A stretch of DNA of 64,000 nt, taken from assembly GCA_963573385.1 (NCBI GenBank), contig CAUYLG010066214.1, positions 1 through 64,000 of the forward strand, in the 5' to 3' direction. Positions 38,285 through 50,705 of this stretch are shown piece by piece (position 1 is the first letter of the stretch; each line of letters opens with the position of its first letter). The notes below the pieces were generated by a model. It saw only the letters and a list, made by a program, of their open reading frames with translations, did no database searches and was not told the DNA's origin. A program made the position numbers and the translations under genes. Source of the stretch: Cacajao melanocephalus. Its lineage: Eukaryota; Chordata; Mammalia; Primates; Pitheciidae.

Positions 38285-38515
38285 GGCAGCATGCGATGGT
38301 AGACAAGTGCACCTCTAAAGACCTAGAAAGCTGGGTGTTTATCCCACCTTTGCCACTTGCTGGTTGTGAAAGTTGGGCAAAGTCTTTAAGCTCCATCAAT
38401 CTCAGTTTCCTTGTCCAAAAAGGATGGAGAATAATACCTATTACACAGTGCTTTGTGTAAAGCACATAATACAGTGCTAGGGACAAATTAGGTGCTTAAT
38501 TAGCATTTACTATTA
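38285..38515 (+). mobile_element. MIR SINE
   Basis: Near full length: 'ttgccacttgctggttgtgaaagttgggcaaagtctttaagctcc', 'ctcagtttccttgtccaaaaaggatgg', and 'acagtgctagggacaaattaggtgcttaattagcatttac'. Confidence 0.85.
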
Positions 38516-38770
38516 GCATTAGTGGCAGTTGTAGCGTAACTTCTATTTTTTTCTCTAGTCCCCTTGGACCAAAATATATAGTGGAACTTATAGTAGGCTT
38601 GTATAACATATGCTTATGACGTGCAATCTGTTAACATGTCTGTGCATTATGGGTCAAGCAGAATCAAAAAGTTCCAGAGCAAGGAAAAATCAATTAAAAC
38701 TTTTGTATTTACTATTGGCATCACAAAGGAGAAATTTTTCTTCCTGTCTACAGATATTTCCAACTCCCCA

Positions 38771-39175
38771 CTATTTGCTTCTTGCCAAATACAAATGTTC
38801 AGAGGCTTGGGAAGGAATCATGGCAAAGTATAACTCTCTTTTGGGTAGATGAGATCGATGCCTTCTGCCTTTGGATTGTTTCCTCAAATAACCATCCAGG
38901 AGGCCACAACAAATGCTCATGCAATCCCCAGATGAGCTGATCTCACCCATCCTTAAGGTGATTCTTTTTCCAGCTTTTATTAGTAGTTCAAATGGTTTCC
39001 CTGGATCACCACATTTCCTTCTATCTTTTAAAAGAGTTGGATGCTGCCCCCACCCACTGCTGGCTCCACAGTAAAACTGTCTGCTTTGTATTTCTTTCAC
39101 TTTGGATATCCTTAGAAAAGTGTCTGCTGCCATGATTTTGCTGGTCAGGATCAAAGCTGCCATAGTTCCCAGCAC
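38771..39175 (-). other. 134-codon open frame of unknown meaning
   Basis: An uninterrupted frame starting MLGTMAALILTSKIMAADTF, the longest in the window outside the retrocopy region. I recognise no domain. There is a hydrophobic N-terminal stretch (about residues 3-17), and the rest is polar and basic. The ATG context has a G at +4 but no purine I would call a strong Kozak -3. Flanking MIRs at 38285-38515 and 39195-39395 suggest ordinary non-coding DNA. A frame of this length is possible by chance at this base composition. Confidence 0.1.
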
Positions 39176-39194
39176 AAATGTTTATTGAAAGAAA

Positions 39195-39397
39195 AGGATT
39201 GGGTACAGTGAAAAGAGCTTTGGAACAAGACAGATGTAAGGTCAGATCCTTGTTCTACAATGCAGAAACTGTAACTACTGATAATTTCCTCAGCATGGGA
39301 AACTAGGAGCCTCAGTTTCCCATGCCCGAATAACCATTTCGCAGGGTTGTCAGGAGGAATAACTAAAATAAAAAATCCAAAGTACCTAGGATAAGAC
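39195..39397 (+). mobile_element. MIR SINE
   Basis: 'tacagtgaaaagagctttggaac' at the left, 'gagcctcagtttcccatgcccgaataacc' and 'cgcagggttgtcaggaggaataac' mark a MIR with a locally disrupted centre. Confidence 0.75.
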
Positions 39398-39840
39398 TAT
39401 TTTTCTTCCTGTCCCCATATATCCCAGTCCCCCCTAAAATCATTCTTACTTTTTGTTAGCAAAGTTATGAAGTTCCTTTAAGCCAAATTAAACACCTTCA
39501 GATATGTACAATCATGGAAAGGTACATAATGCTAAAGTTTTAATCTTTTAAACCAGGTGGAATCATACAGTAGCATCTCTCTTGTGAGTTCTTCCGTCTC
39601 TCATTAAAGTAGTCCTAGAATTAAGGATTTTCTTTCTCTCTCATTAAGTAACACAGTCTAAAACCTTTCTCAAATGATGGATCAGAGAAACTGAGTTAGC
39701 AGTACATATATACACACTCATACACACAGAGATTCTGAATTCTCCTAGTCCCCAAGCTCCACTAGGAGTACCTACAATTTAAAGAGTTTCATCTCCTAAC
39801 AGTACATTTTAATTGAAAAACACTCCTTCCATAATAATAG
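39398..39840. other. Unassigned sequence
   Basis: No gene or named repeat is seen apart from a short CA/TA-rich stretch near 39704-39728. Confidence 0.45.
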
Positions 39841-39844
39841 AAGC

Positions 39845-40385
39845 AATATACTACAGTGTAAACATTGAGACAGCTGCCACACCTGGTTTTCAATCTCAGG
39901 TTTGTCATTTACTAACTGTGTAACTTTGAGACATAGCTTGTAAAGGCCAACACCACTTTCTCCATATGTTAAAAGGTGGTAATATCTACCTGTTACTGCA
40001 ATTAAATCAGAACTTTTTTTTTTTTTTGAGCTGGTCTCTCTGTCGCCCAGGCTGGAGTGCAGTGGTGCAATCTTGGCTCACTGCAACCTCTGCCTCCCAG
40101 GTTCTAGCAATTCTCTTCCTCAGCCCCCTGAGTAGCTGGGATTACAGGCACATACCGCCACACTCGGCTAATTGTTTTGTTTTAGTAGAGATGGGGTTTC
40201 ATCATCTTGGCCAGGCTGGTCTTGAACTCCTGACCTTGTGATCCATCTGCCTCAGTCTCCCAAAGTGCTTGGATTACAGGCGTGAGCCACCGCGCCCGCC
40301 CTAAGTCAGGACTTTATGCAACATTTAATACAGTGCCTGGAACACAGAAAGTGCTCAATAACTGTAGGTATTTATTGTTACTTGT
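39845..40385 (+). mobile_element. MIR SINE split by an Alu
   Basis: The left half (39845-40014) has 'tgtcatttactaactgtgtaactttgagac' and 'ctccatatgttaaaaggtggtaatatctacc'. The right half (40302-40385) has 'atacagtgcctggaacacagaaagtgctcaataactgtaggtatt'. The Alu at 40015-40301 sits exactly between them, so the MIR predates it. Confidence 0.88.
40003..40313 (-). mobile_element. Alu (AluS-like) inserted in a MIR
   Basis: Full-length minus-strand Alu with a T-run at 40014-40027. The flanking 12-bp repeats TAAATCAGAACT (40003-40014) and TAAGTCAGGACT (40302-40313) match 10/12. Confidence 0.93.
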
Positions 40386-40629
40386 GGTAATCAGTAGGAG
40401 GAATACTGGTTTCTTTAAAAAGTATTCTGAATTGTTCATAAATACATCTTGAACACATAACACAAATAATCTTAGCCTACCTTCTCCATGTCTTTTCTAC
40501 AACTGAACAATCACTGACGGTCACATAAACAATTATACAATGCTTTCAACATGCACTTATTTTAAACTGAAATCTTCCTCCTTGTTCTGTATCTGATGTC
40601 AAACAGAGCAAGTGTATTCCTCCTTTCAC

Positions 40630-40790
40630 AGAGAAGCATTTCAAATATCCAGTAGTAGCCTTCATCTACCCCTAAGTCTTTCCTCCAGGCTAAAGATTCT
40701 CAGTTCTTTCAATGTACTCATATTTCAGGGTTTCTAGACATTTTACCACTAGTCATCCTTTTATGGAAGAGTCACTGAATCTAAGCAGAG
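40630..40790. mobile_element. Possible CR1/L3-type ancient LINE remnant
   Basis: 'tctttcctccaggctaaagattctcagttctttcaatgtactcat' resembles the 'tctccaggctaaacatccccagttccttcaacc' block of CR1/L3 LINEs. It is weak and highly diverged. Confidence 0.4.
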
Positions 40791-41115
40791 TTTAATTTGT
40801 AACTTGTTAGCGAAATACTAACTTGGTATTTTAAAAAGACAAACAACAAACAAAAACCTCACACAGTCATCTAAGAAAAGGAGGATTTAGGGTGGGAAAA
40901 AAAATCCCACCATGCTAATAATATACCATCTTTTATTACAGGAATGGTTTTGACAAACAATTTTTTAAAGCTAAGAAGAGCATTTGAAGCCCAGTGGGCT
41001 TATGTCTGCTGCCCCATCAGGAGGCTTCCAGGAACAAGATTTCTGGTATCCTCTTATCCTTTTAAAGTTTTTAAAAGACTTTTCTGTCTTCTCACTGTAT
41101 ACCACATGATATTTC

Positions 41116-41425
41116 ATTTCTTTTTTTTTTTTTAGCATGACACAGTCTCACTCCATTGCCCAGGCTGAAGTGCAGTGGCATTATCATAGCTCACTGCAGC
41201 CCTGAACTCCTGGGCTCAAATGATTCTCCCACTTCAGCCTCCTAAGTAGCTGGGACAACATTCAGGGACCACCATGCTTGGCTTATCTTTTTGTTTTTTT
41301 TTTTTTTGTAGAAACAGGGTCTTGCCATCTTGCCCAGGCTGGTCTTGAATTCCTGGCCTCGAGAGATCCAACTGCCTCAGCTTCTCAAAGTGTTGGGATT
41401 ACAGGCATGAACCACTGCACCTAGC
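41116..41425 (-). mobile_element. AluJ-like element
   Basis: Minus-strand Alu with a T-run at 41121-41133, an expanded mid-element T-run (41284-41309), and old-Alu features such as 'tcactgcagccctgaactcctgggctcaaatgattctcc'. The target duplication is not clear. Confidence 0.9.
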
Positions 41426-42554
41426 TTGTTTCTTTTTTGATATGACATAATCACTCAATTTTTACAAGTTAATTTTCTAAGCAAGACAACTTCCTAAAAC
41501 AAATTTACGCTCAACTCTGAATTGATGTTTTTCATTTTACCTACTCTGGAAATGATTAAATGTAGCCTAACCCTCTAACTGTGGCAAAATTTAATATCCT
41601 TGTCTGTACTATAAATAAGGAGTACATTAATCTTAAATTACTATTGCTTCATGTATGTAGTGTTATATACTTGAATTAATCAGATGGTATGTGTCACAAT
41701 TGCTTTTTCCCTTCATCCACAGATGAAGGACAAACATGTTAGTTTATACACGTGATACAAATCTTGCATCAGTTTTCCTAAGGCTTTCTGATTATTCTAT
41801 ATATTTTAGCAAAAGTAAATGGTTTCTTTTATTCCAAGCACTTGTCATTACTATGCAAAATGATGGGAAAATATCGTCACTTTTTGGTTAAATAGACTGA
41901 TTAAACAGAATTTAAGAGTTACTTTTCATGTCCACGTTAACAGGCAAACAACCATCTATTCATGATGTGTTGAGTGGTTTGATGCTCCCACTACTTCATT
42001 CTTCTTTGATTTTTATTTTCATCTAGTGATTGAACTAGAAATGGTGATCAAATAAAGCAGATCAATTTTAGATGTGATACATGGGAGAGCAATTCGGCTA
42101 TGGAGACACCAATCCAGCCTTTATTTTACCACACTACAATCAAACTAACCCTTATTTTGCCTTCATCATTCGATGCTCTTAAATAGTTTGCACAACTACA
42201 ACATGTGCTATGTGGATCATGTATTTTTAAACGCTGATATCAAAAGGTAAAACTATTATTTCATTTCTACTATCTTTTTCCTTTTAATCATTTTTGATAT
42301 TTAGTGTTTAATCTCTTTTAACATTTTTTTCTTTTCATTCAGGGACAGCTTTGGATGTTTGTCATCTATATCACTAAGTTGATTCTCTGCAGTGTTGTCT
42401 ATCTGTTATTCTATTCATGGAAATTTAAGCCTGTTGTTTATTTGTATGGTGGTCTGGTTTATTGCGACTTGGTCTATTTTCACTTCAGACTGCCTCTCAG
42501 TCTCCTTTCTCACTTTGATAGAAAGTATTATAAGTTTTAAATACTTTAAACTTT
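41426..42554. other. Unassigned sequence
   Basis: No gene or named repeat is seen. Confidence 0.45.
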
Positions 42555-42758
42555 TGAGACTGAGTGCGAGGATTTAAATTCTAGCTATGTCACTTACATT
42601 ATTTTTCCTCTTGACCAAATTATTACATTTCTGAAAGCTTTGGCTTTCTTATCTTTACAATGGATATGCTACTAGCATTTATTTGAGGGTTGTTATAAAC
42701 ATTAAATGAGATCATGCACCTATTATACTTAGCATAGTGTCTGGCACATAATAGAAAT
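42555..42758 (+). mobile_element. MIR SINE
   Basis: 'aggatttaaattctagctatgtcacttac', 'gggttgttataaacattaaatgagatcatgcacc' and 'agcatagtgtctggcacataatagaa' give a nearly full-length MIR. Confidence 0.82.
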
Positions 42759-43390
42759 AGAAAAAACATTGCCATGAATACAAATAAACCTCCATCCTCA
42801 TCTCACAGAGCAAATGTCTTTTTTAACCTCACTGTGAAAATACAATGGATATTTTCTAAAATGTTCTGCTATTTCCTATAATGAATACTTTTGAGAGCTT
42901 TGTGATTTTTTTTTTTTTAGGTCTTTAAGATACTGTTCTCTCCTTTTTATCATGTCTACATTGCCTTTCTCCTATCTTCTCATCCTTAAATGATGAGTAC
43001 ACTTTTTCAAACTGTGAGATATACTAAAATTATTTACTTCCAGCTATAGAAAAAAAGTCATACCTATTCACTTCTCCTTATAGGATTGTTAAAGGATCTC
43101 TTCTTCTACATGTGGACAAGTTCATTTCTTTAGGATGTCAGGAGGACTACTGAGAATTCACTCCTAGCCTGCCTCTAGATTAATGTAGAAATAATTTCCA
43201 TGATTACCAAAGTGCCTTAAGTTTACCTTCAGACAATCTGAGTATTCCTTTTAAAAAAAATACCATAAATGCAAATGCTTTCCACTACAGTTACAGGAAA
43301 TTATTTCCAGATTTCCAATAATCTATATCAGTGAAATCAAATGAGTTTGTGAAAAGCGTGCTCATCAAATAAAATTTTCCTTTGATTTTA
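42759..43390. other. Unassigned sequence
   Basis: No gene or named repeat is seen. Confidence 0.45.
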
Positions 43391-43763
43391 TACAGGTTGA
43401 GCATTCCTAATCTGAAAATTCAAAATCCGAAAGAGTCCAAAACCAAAAACTTTCTGAGCAACAACATTATGCCACAAGTGGAATATCTGACATCTGCCCT
43501 CAATGGACAGGTTACAACAAAGGTCCACAACACGCAGTTTATTCAGCGTCCCCTAAGGAAGAAAGATCCAGCCCCATTCAGCTGGTGATGCTACTGTGCT
43601 GCTTAGTTACTCTGAACACACTATCTTTTCACTGTATTAATGGCATGCCATATTTTTCACTGTTAGGTTCTTATGTGTGGATGTTAGAAAATAATTGCTT
43701 ATATACTATCCTGATAAATACTTATTTAAGTATTTATCCTGATTAAGTATTTAATATCCTGAT

Positions 43764-44124
43764 TGTATTAGTCTACATAACTGCTAATAAAGATAGGCTC
43801 TGAAATGGGTAATTTACAAAGGAAAGAGGTTTAGTTGACTCACAGTTCAGCATGGCATGGGAGGCTTCAAGAAATTTGTAATCATGGCATAAGAAGAAGC
43901 AAACACACCCTTTTTTACATGACAGCGTGAGAGAGAAGTGTCAGGCAAAGCAGGGAGGAAAGACCCTTATAAAACCATCAGATCTTGTGAGAACTCACTA
44001 ACACGAGAACGGCATAAGGGTAACCACCCCCATGATTCACTTACCTCCCACTGGGTCCCTTCCATGATTATGGGAACTAAAATTCAAGATGAAATTTGGG
44101 TGAGGACACAGCCAAACCATATCA
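43764..44124 (-). mobile_element. Solo MaLR LTR (THE1/MST-type) inside the Tigger-type element
   Basis: Minus-strand LTR with TG...CA ends: TGTATTAGTCTACATAACTG at the left, 'ccaaaccatatca' at the right. It has the typical 'aaaccatcagatcttgtgagaactcac' and 'attcaagatgaaatttgggtgaggacacag' blocks. The flanking 5-bp repeats CTGAT (43759-43763) and CTGAC (44125-44129) match 4/5. Confidence 0.92.
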
Positions 44125-44275
44125 CTGACAGTATATAACTTTACCTTTAGGTACTATATACCCTTACCTTTACACACTATTTAGAGTCAGGGATGATGGT
44201 GATAACCACAGATTGTCCATGTGGGTGGCTGACAGGGACACCTACCTGTTTTCTGATGGTTCACTGTACACCAAC

Positions 44276-44691
<416 letters not shown>

Positions 44692-44800
44692 TAAGACATC
44701 TCATTATGTATATGCACATACCCCAAAATTTAAAAAAAAAATCCAAGATCTAAAATAGTTATAGTCCCAAGCATTTAGGATAAGGGATACTCAACCTGTA

Positions 44801-47638
44801 TATTGGGTTCATCCCTGTATTTCAAGTCTTATTTTGTGTTTTCCCACTTTTTTGGCAACTGTGTAACAAGGTTCCTCATATAACATAAGTCAGTATCTTG
44901 TGGCTTGTTTTTATAATAATGTATAACACTTTGGCATGTATTTGTGAAATTTCTTCTCTTTAGTTTGAAAGTCAAGATCCTCCCTAGGGAGTCCATAAAA
45001 AATAAGAGTACCAAGAAACTTTCAAAACTTTGATATCCGCGTAACTTTTATATCAAAATAAAATTCGGAAAATTGGGACACATGGAAACAAAATAATGTA
45101 AGTCTCCTGTTTGAGAAGAGAAACTATAAACTAAAAACCATGAATTTCTCTCTAAACAAGAAATTAATTTTAGTTAAATAGAAATTATTAAGCAAATCAC
45201 TTGGACCTAAAATTGTTTTATTTATCTAATGTGCTATAAATTGTTTTCTCATACTCAGAAAAAGCCAAGCAATCAGGAATTTGTATGACACAGTGAGCTA
45301 AGCAAAGAACAGATTTACTTTGCCCCGTAATGAGGCTGACAGAACAGTTTCATGTCAGATTACATTTGACTATGCTCTGTTTCTATCACATTTGCCACTT
45401 AATGGCAAGAGATAAAGATTCTCCTGTTGATGCACTGTTTTACTCTCCAATTTGTGTTTACCCATTGGAATTGTTATGAAACATGACTTGGATGTTTGTG
45501 ATAAGCATGGTCAGTATAGGAAATAGTTCACATACTGTGCTTATTAATCAATTCAGGTAAGACTCAAATTAAAATGAATTTGGAAGCTTCTTGTTTATCC
45601 TCTTCCTTCCTATAACTAATTCCTTCATTCTTCAGCTTCATAAAGACCTTCCTTAGGAAAATTTCTGGTGTTTGAGAAAGAGGATCAACCTGCTAACTCC
45701 CATCTTTGAAGGTTTTAGTAAAAGTCCATCTGACATTGTTTGAACCTGAAACATAATTTAAAACTTTGTTTCTTGTAGTCAATTCTTCTCAACCACTATA
45801 AACAAATCAGTATACCTACTAATATATATTGGAAATTTTCTGCTTGATCAAAGATTAAAGATGTCTGACTATTAGGATATGTATTGCTTGTGATGGAATG
45901 AACAAAAAAACATGATTATGAATTGAGTTGAATTTACCCTAAAGTAAGATCACCAAATTGAGGTTTATCATGTCTCATCTTGACACTTTTCAATAGTTCT
46001 TTGAAACCTTTGTGTAGGTTCAACTTCTCTTAAATCAACTCTGTCAAATGGGTATAAATTTTACTTAAGCAAATGGAAAAAAATACTTAAAGGTAATATA
46101 AGATATATTAAATTTAAATAAATTTGGTATAGTAAATGTTATATTTACATATAATTTAAACATATTACAGTATATAATAAAATGTCAAATTTTAATATAA
46201 ATATCTAAATTAAAAAATAATCTTCCATAAATTATACAATATATTTTGTGTCTACAACGTTGAAATGTGGAGACTGATAAAAAGCTGTTTTCATTTCTTC
46301 AGTTTTTCCATTATAAAAATTTTATAGTAAGAAAGACTGAACATTAATTATAAATTAGAATATAAAACCGGAGTTTAAATCTATTTCGACCTAATGATAT
46401 CCATATCTGCGGCATTCATTAGTATGTTCGCTATATAAACATTTGGTTGGTTGTATCAGACTCTATGATTTTGATTGTACACAAGATTTTAAGAGGTGAA
46501 TTATTACACTGGGTGCATTTGGCATGGGATTGTCCTTTTGGGGAAACTTCAAGAGATTTTGTTAATAAAATACTGTTTTGTTCAAAATGTGGAATGGAAA
46601 TGCAGATATTTTTAATAAAATATAAGGTAGAGTGCATGTAGGACCACAGTTTTTTAATATATTTTGATAATAATTCTCTTTCCTTTGCTCTTCAGAAGCC
46701 AAGAGATACATAATCCATGTTTGTAATCTTACATAAGGTTTAGGACATTGTCTAAGTTCACAGAAAAGGTGGTATTTGTGCTAAGAATTTCTCTAATCCA
46801 GGTAAGCTAATAGGAATCAAAACAGGCTCACCCTGCCTTCTTCCCTTTCTTTTTTCCTTTTTTTCTTCCTTTTTTCCTTCTTTCCTTCATAAACTTCACC
46901 TTTTAGGAAATTGGCCTTGGCCTCATATGGGTTAATAAAATGTCAATTTAAAAACAGCTATACTTTCTTTATTCTCCCAAACACTTCCAGTTAAAAGGCT
47001 TTCTTATAATCGTGTTTACACTTTTCCTTAAACCACACTAAATTTTATCATTTCCAATCCCCACTGGGAACTAGCATTTTGGGATCTCTCTAAGGTTTCA
47101 ATGAGCAACAAACGTCTTCAGGAGAACATGATGCATCATATCTATTTTAGATGTGCCAGGATTCTCCTGCTGATGAATGTTCATAATTCTAGACAAAGTT
47201 AATAGAAGAAGGGAATTCCCCTTGAGAAAAGAATAAATGGTGGAGAGTGATCTGAACACAAATGGTACAGTTCAATGCAATTATGTCTAGAGTTCTCTAC
47301 TGAATATCAGAACTGTCATCTGGTATTTCCAAAACACTCACAGTACATATGGTTGGCCTAAAGGGAAATACATTATTCATTTACCAGTTTGATTACTACT
47401 TGAAATCATTTTCCATAAATCACTTATGTGAATTGTAGAAAAAGGTATGCAGGAGAACAAGGTAGGTATGCCAGATTAATTTTCCATTAAAAATAATTTA
47501 TGCTTCTCTTGTGACTTAAATAATAACTTTTAAGAGCTATAATGTATAAAACTTTACAAGCAAGAGTAAGGATTCCTAATACTTCTTGATTTACTTAATT
47601 AAACATTCTTTTTATCTTGTTTATAGTCACTAAATAAT
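44801..47638. other. Unassigned AT-rich sequence
   Basis: No gene is seen. It contains an extremely AT-rich block at about 46080-46250 and a pyrimidine tract (TTCC/TTTC units) at 46838-46889. Confidence 0.45.
46838..46889. repeat. Pyrimidine-rich (TTCC)n-like low-complexity tract
   Basis: Over 50 bases made only of T and C, with irregular TTCC and TTTTCC units. Confidence 0.85.
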
Positions 47639-47639
47639 G

Positions 47640-47770
47640 TCTCACATTACTTAACTCTGAAATGAGGATAATACTATCACCTTTTTCACTGGTTATAAAC
47701 ATTCAGTGATTTAATACTGGGAAATAATTAGAACAATGATAGAGATTAGCCCCTCAATAAATAAAAATAA
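47640..47770 (+). mobile_element. MIR SINE fragment
   Basis: 'cacattacttaactctgaaatgaggataatactatcacc' and the end 'gagattagcccctcaataaata' fit the MIR 3' half. Confidence 0.6.
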
Positions 47771-49045
47771 AAATATTGTCTGCTATGGTCATTAAGGCTG
47801 TTCATAAATATTCCATTTCTTTCTTCTTTCCAGACAAGATAGGATTGCTCTTCCCCACCCCTTTGATGTGGGGTGATTAGATTTGGAGGTGGAAAGGAAG
47901 CAACTATTATAGAAGCAGTTATTGGATGACGAGGTATATCATAAAACTTCTCAAGAAAGAGCTGAAGAAATGATAAATTCAATTTTGAATACAATGTGTT
48001 TGTGAGCAATTGGGTGGAATTGTCTGCTATGCAGTTGGTTAAATAAGTCATAAGTCATGCGGTTGGTTAAATCTGCTAGAGGCAGATTTGGAGTCACCAG
48101 TTTACAAGTGACTGTTGGAGTCGTGGGTTAAAAGAATCATCCAAGAAGAGTTTATAACTCTTGATGAGTAATGTATGAGGAACAATGTTGGAGGATTCTC
48201 AAAACTTGGGAGTTAACTAAGCAAGGGTGAGAAAGAAGACTGAAAAGGCATGGCCAAAGTTAGAAAAACATCCAGAAGAAAGTAACATCACAGAAGTCAG
48301 TACAGAAAAAAAAAGTTGTTTAAAAATCCCAGAGCCAAAGAAAATATTTAGTTACTGACTAGGAAAATAGTAGCTTTCAATGAATATGTATAGTGTACAA
48401 TTTATTCTTGCAAAAGTTTATATTTCTTAAATTCATCTGTAAGAAGACAGTGTCTATTTTGAATATGTTACCATTTAAAGTGCATAACCTCCTGGCTGGA
48501 TTACAATTCCATCTTGTGTCTAGTTGTAGAAGCAGACTGTAACGCAAGTAAGAGGGTTAAAGAAAGAAATGAATATTAATGGTGCAGGTTTTGCTGCAAA
48601 CATTTTGAGATTGAACATGTGAAGTTTCAGAATTTCTCATCTGCTATCTAAAGAGGCTAAATCATTTTGCGTTGAATGGGTACAGATAGTTTTTCATCTT
48701 CATAACTCTGACTGTGAAGATAATATGACTGTTCTAGATACAACAGTGGTTGTCCATGGACCAGTACTCCAAAAAGCATTTCCGTACAGATATTAATCAC
48801 AAGCCAAGTGTTTCAAATATGAGGAGTGTGGTAAAACAAATGCATAAACTTTGCATTTCTGATGCCATTTTTTAAAGTAATTTATCACTTGTATTTTGTT
48901 ACCTGAAACTTTATATACCAAGCCATGAGTTTATTGGTTTATTTGGTCTTTTTCTCACATAAAATGGAATATGTCGTTTTCAAAATACACATATACATCT
49001 GTATATTTCTTCAATGAACAGCTTAGAACAAGAGAAGGAAAATTA
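47771..49045. other. Unassigned sequence
   Basis: No gene is seen. It has a short partial tandem repeat at 48029-48072 and an AAATCTGC/GCAGATTT hairpin at 48069-48089. Confidence 0.45.
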
Positions 49046-49802
49046 GTTCATGAATTAATACCATATGTAAAAATCAACTCAAGATAGATTAAAGACTAAT
49101 GTAAAATCTGAAACTACAAAAACCCTGGAATATAACCTAGGAAATACCATCGTGGACATAGGCCCTGGCAAAGACTTTACAACAAAGATGCCAAAAGCGA
49201 TTACAACAGAAACAAAAATTGACAAATGGGACCTAATTAAACCAAAGAGCTTCTGCATATCAAATAAATCAACAGAATAAACAGAGAACCTACAGAATGG
49301 GAGAAAATATTTGCAAAGTATATATACGACAAAGGTCTAATATTCAGCAATCCCATTAAAAAGTGAGTAAAGAACGGGAACATACGCTTTTCAGAAGCAG
49401 ATACACATGTGGGCAACAAGCATATGAAAAATGCTCAACATCATATCATTAGAGAAATACAAATCAAAACCTCAGTAAGATACCACCTCACACCAGTCAG
49501 ACTGACCATGATTAAACAGAAGAATAACAGATGCTGGTGAAGTTGTAGAGAAAGGGGAACACTTACACACTGCTGGTACAAAGGTGAAGTAGTTCAGGCA
49601 TTGTAGAAAGCAGTTTGATGACTTTGCAAAGAACTTAAAACGGAACTGCCTTTCGACCAGCAATCCCATTATTGGGCAAATACCCAAAGGAACAAAGATG
49701 CATGCATGCATATGCTCACCATAGCACTATTCACAACAGCAAGGAAACTGAAAATTGAGCCAACCTAAATGCCCATTAACAGTAGACTGGATAAGGGAAA
49801 TT

Positions 49803-49824
49803 TGGTATATATATATATATACCA
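49803..49824. repeat. (TA)n tract with palindromic ends
   Basis: A self-complementary run of about nine TA units bounded by GG and CC, inside the L1 fragment. Confidence 0.85.
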
Positions 49825-49896
49825 TGGAATACTGTGCAGCCATAAGAAACAACATCATGTCTTGGCTGCAACACATGACATGACATGTTGTTTCTT

Positions 49897-49982
49897 TCCC
49901 TTTTCCTTATTCTTTTGAGATGGAGTTTTGCTCTGTCACCCAGGCTGGAGTGCAGTGGCACAATCTTGGCTAAGTGCAACCT
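49897..49982 (-). mobile_element. Truncated Alu 3' fragment inside the L1
   Basis: Only the Alu 3' end is present: a degenerate T/C-rich tail (49891-49915), then GAGATGGAGTTTTGCTCTGT (about 49917) through 'caggctggagtgcagtggcacaatcttggctaagtgcaacc'. A 5'-truncated insertion is unusual for Alu but known. I cannot pair target duplications. Confidence 0.85.
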
Positions 49983-50218
49983 TTTAGGAGGCCATTATTC
50001 CAAAATGAACTAGTGCAGGAACAGAAAACCAAATACTGCAGGTTCCCACTTTTAAGTGGGAGCTAAACATTGAGTCCATATGGACAGAAAGAAGGGACCA
50101 ACAGACACCGGGGCCTACTTGAAGGTGGAGGGTGAGACGAGGGTACATTTACACCACAGAAATTGGCGGACACTGTAAATTGGAGTCTTCTTTCCTTTTG
50201 TGGGGAAGAACTGGTTTA

Positions 50219-50599
50219 CCAGTTGATATGGTTTGGCTCTGTGTTCCCATCCAAATCTCGTCTTGAATTGAAATCCCCACATGTCAATGGAGGGACCTGG
50301 TGGGAGATGATTGGATCATGAGGGTAGTTCCCCGCATGCTGTTCTCATGATAGTGAGTGAGTTCTCACAAGGTCTGATGGTTTTATAAGGGACTCTTCCC
50401 CCTCCACTGTTTCTCCTCTCTCTCCTGCTGCCACATGAAGAAGGTCCTTGCTTGCTCTTTGCCTTGTGCCATGATTTTAAGTTTCCTGAGGCCTCTCCAG
50501 CCATGTGACACTGTGAGTCAATTAAACCTCTTTCCTTTATAAATTACCCAGTCTCAGGTATTTCTTTATAGCAGTGTGAAAATGGACTAATACACCAGT
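50219..50599 (+). mobile_element. THE1 solo LTR with perfect 5-bp TSD
   Basis: The LTR at 50224-50594 begins TGATATGGTTTGGCTCTGTG and ends GGACTAATACA. It is flanked by perfect CCAGT duplications at 50219-50223 and 50595-50599. It includes the typical 'ctctctcctgctgccacatgaagaaggtcc' and 'aaacctctttcctttataaattacccagtctcagg' blocks, the latter with the polyadenylation region. No internal region remains. Confidence 0.97.
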
Positions 50600-50705
50600 G
50601 CACCATGCTTCTAATACCTGGGTAAATCTAAAGCCAGAAAACCGCTGATTTTTTCCTTATTAATTGTATGTAAGGACTGCTCACATGATGTTGACAAACT
50701 TCCCT

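Larger units (their letters stand above)
49048..50630 (+). mobile_element. L1 (L1PB/L1MA-like) fragment with nested Alu piece and THE1 LTR
   Basis: ORF2 C-terminal and 3' UTR sequence: 'aaaaatcaactcaagatagattaaagac' near 49071, 'attgacaaatgggacctaattaaaccaaagagcttctgc' near 49217, 'ccagcaatcccattattgggcaaatacccaaagg' near 49658, and 'acttttaagtgggagctaaacattgag' near 50048. Compared with full L1 there is an internal deletion near 49340. An Alu fragment (about 49897-49982) and a THE1 LTR (50224-50594) interrupt it. The 'cttctaatacctgggtaaatc' after the LTR looks like the resumed L1 3' UTR. All frames are destroyed. Confidence 0.87.
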
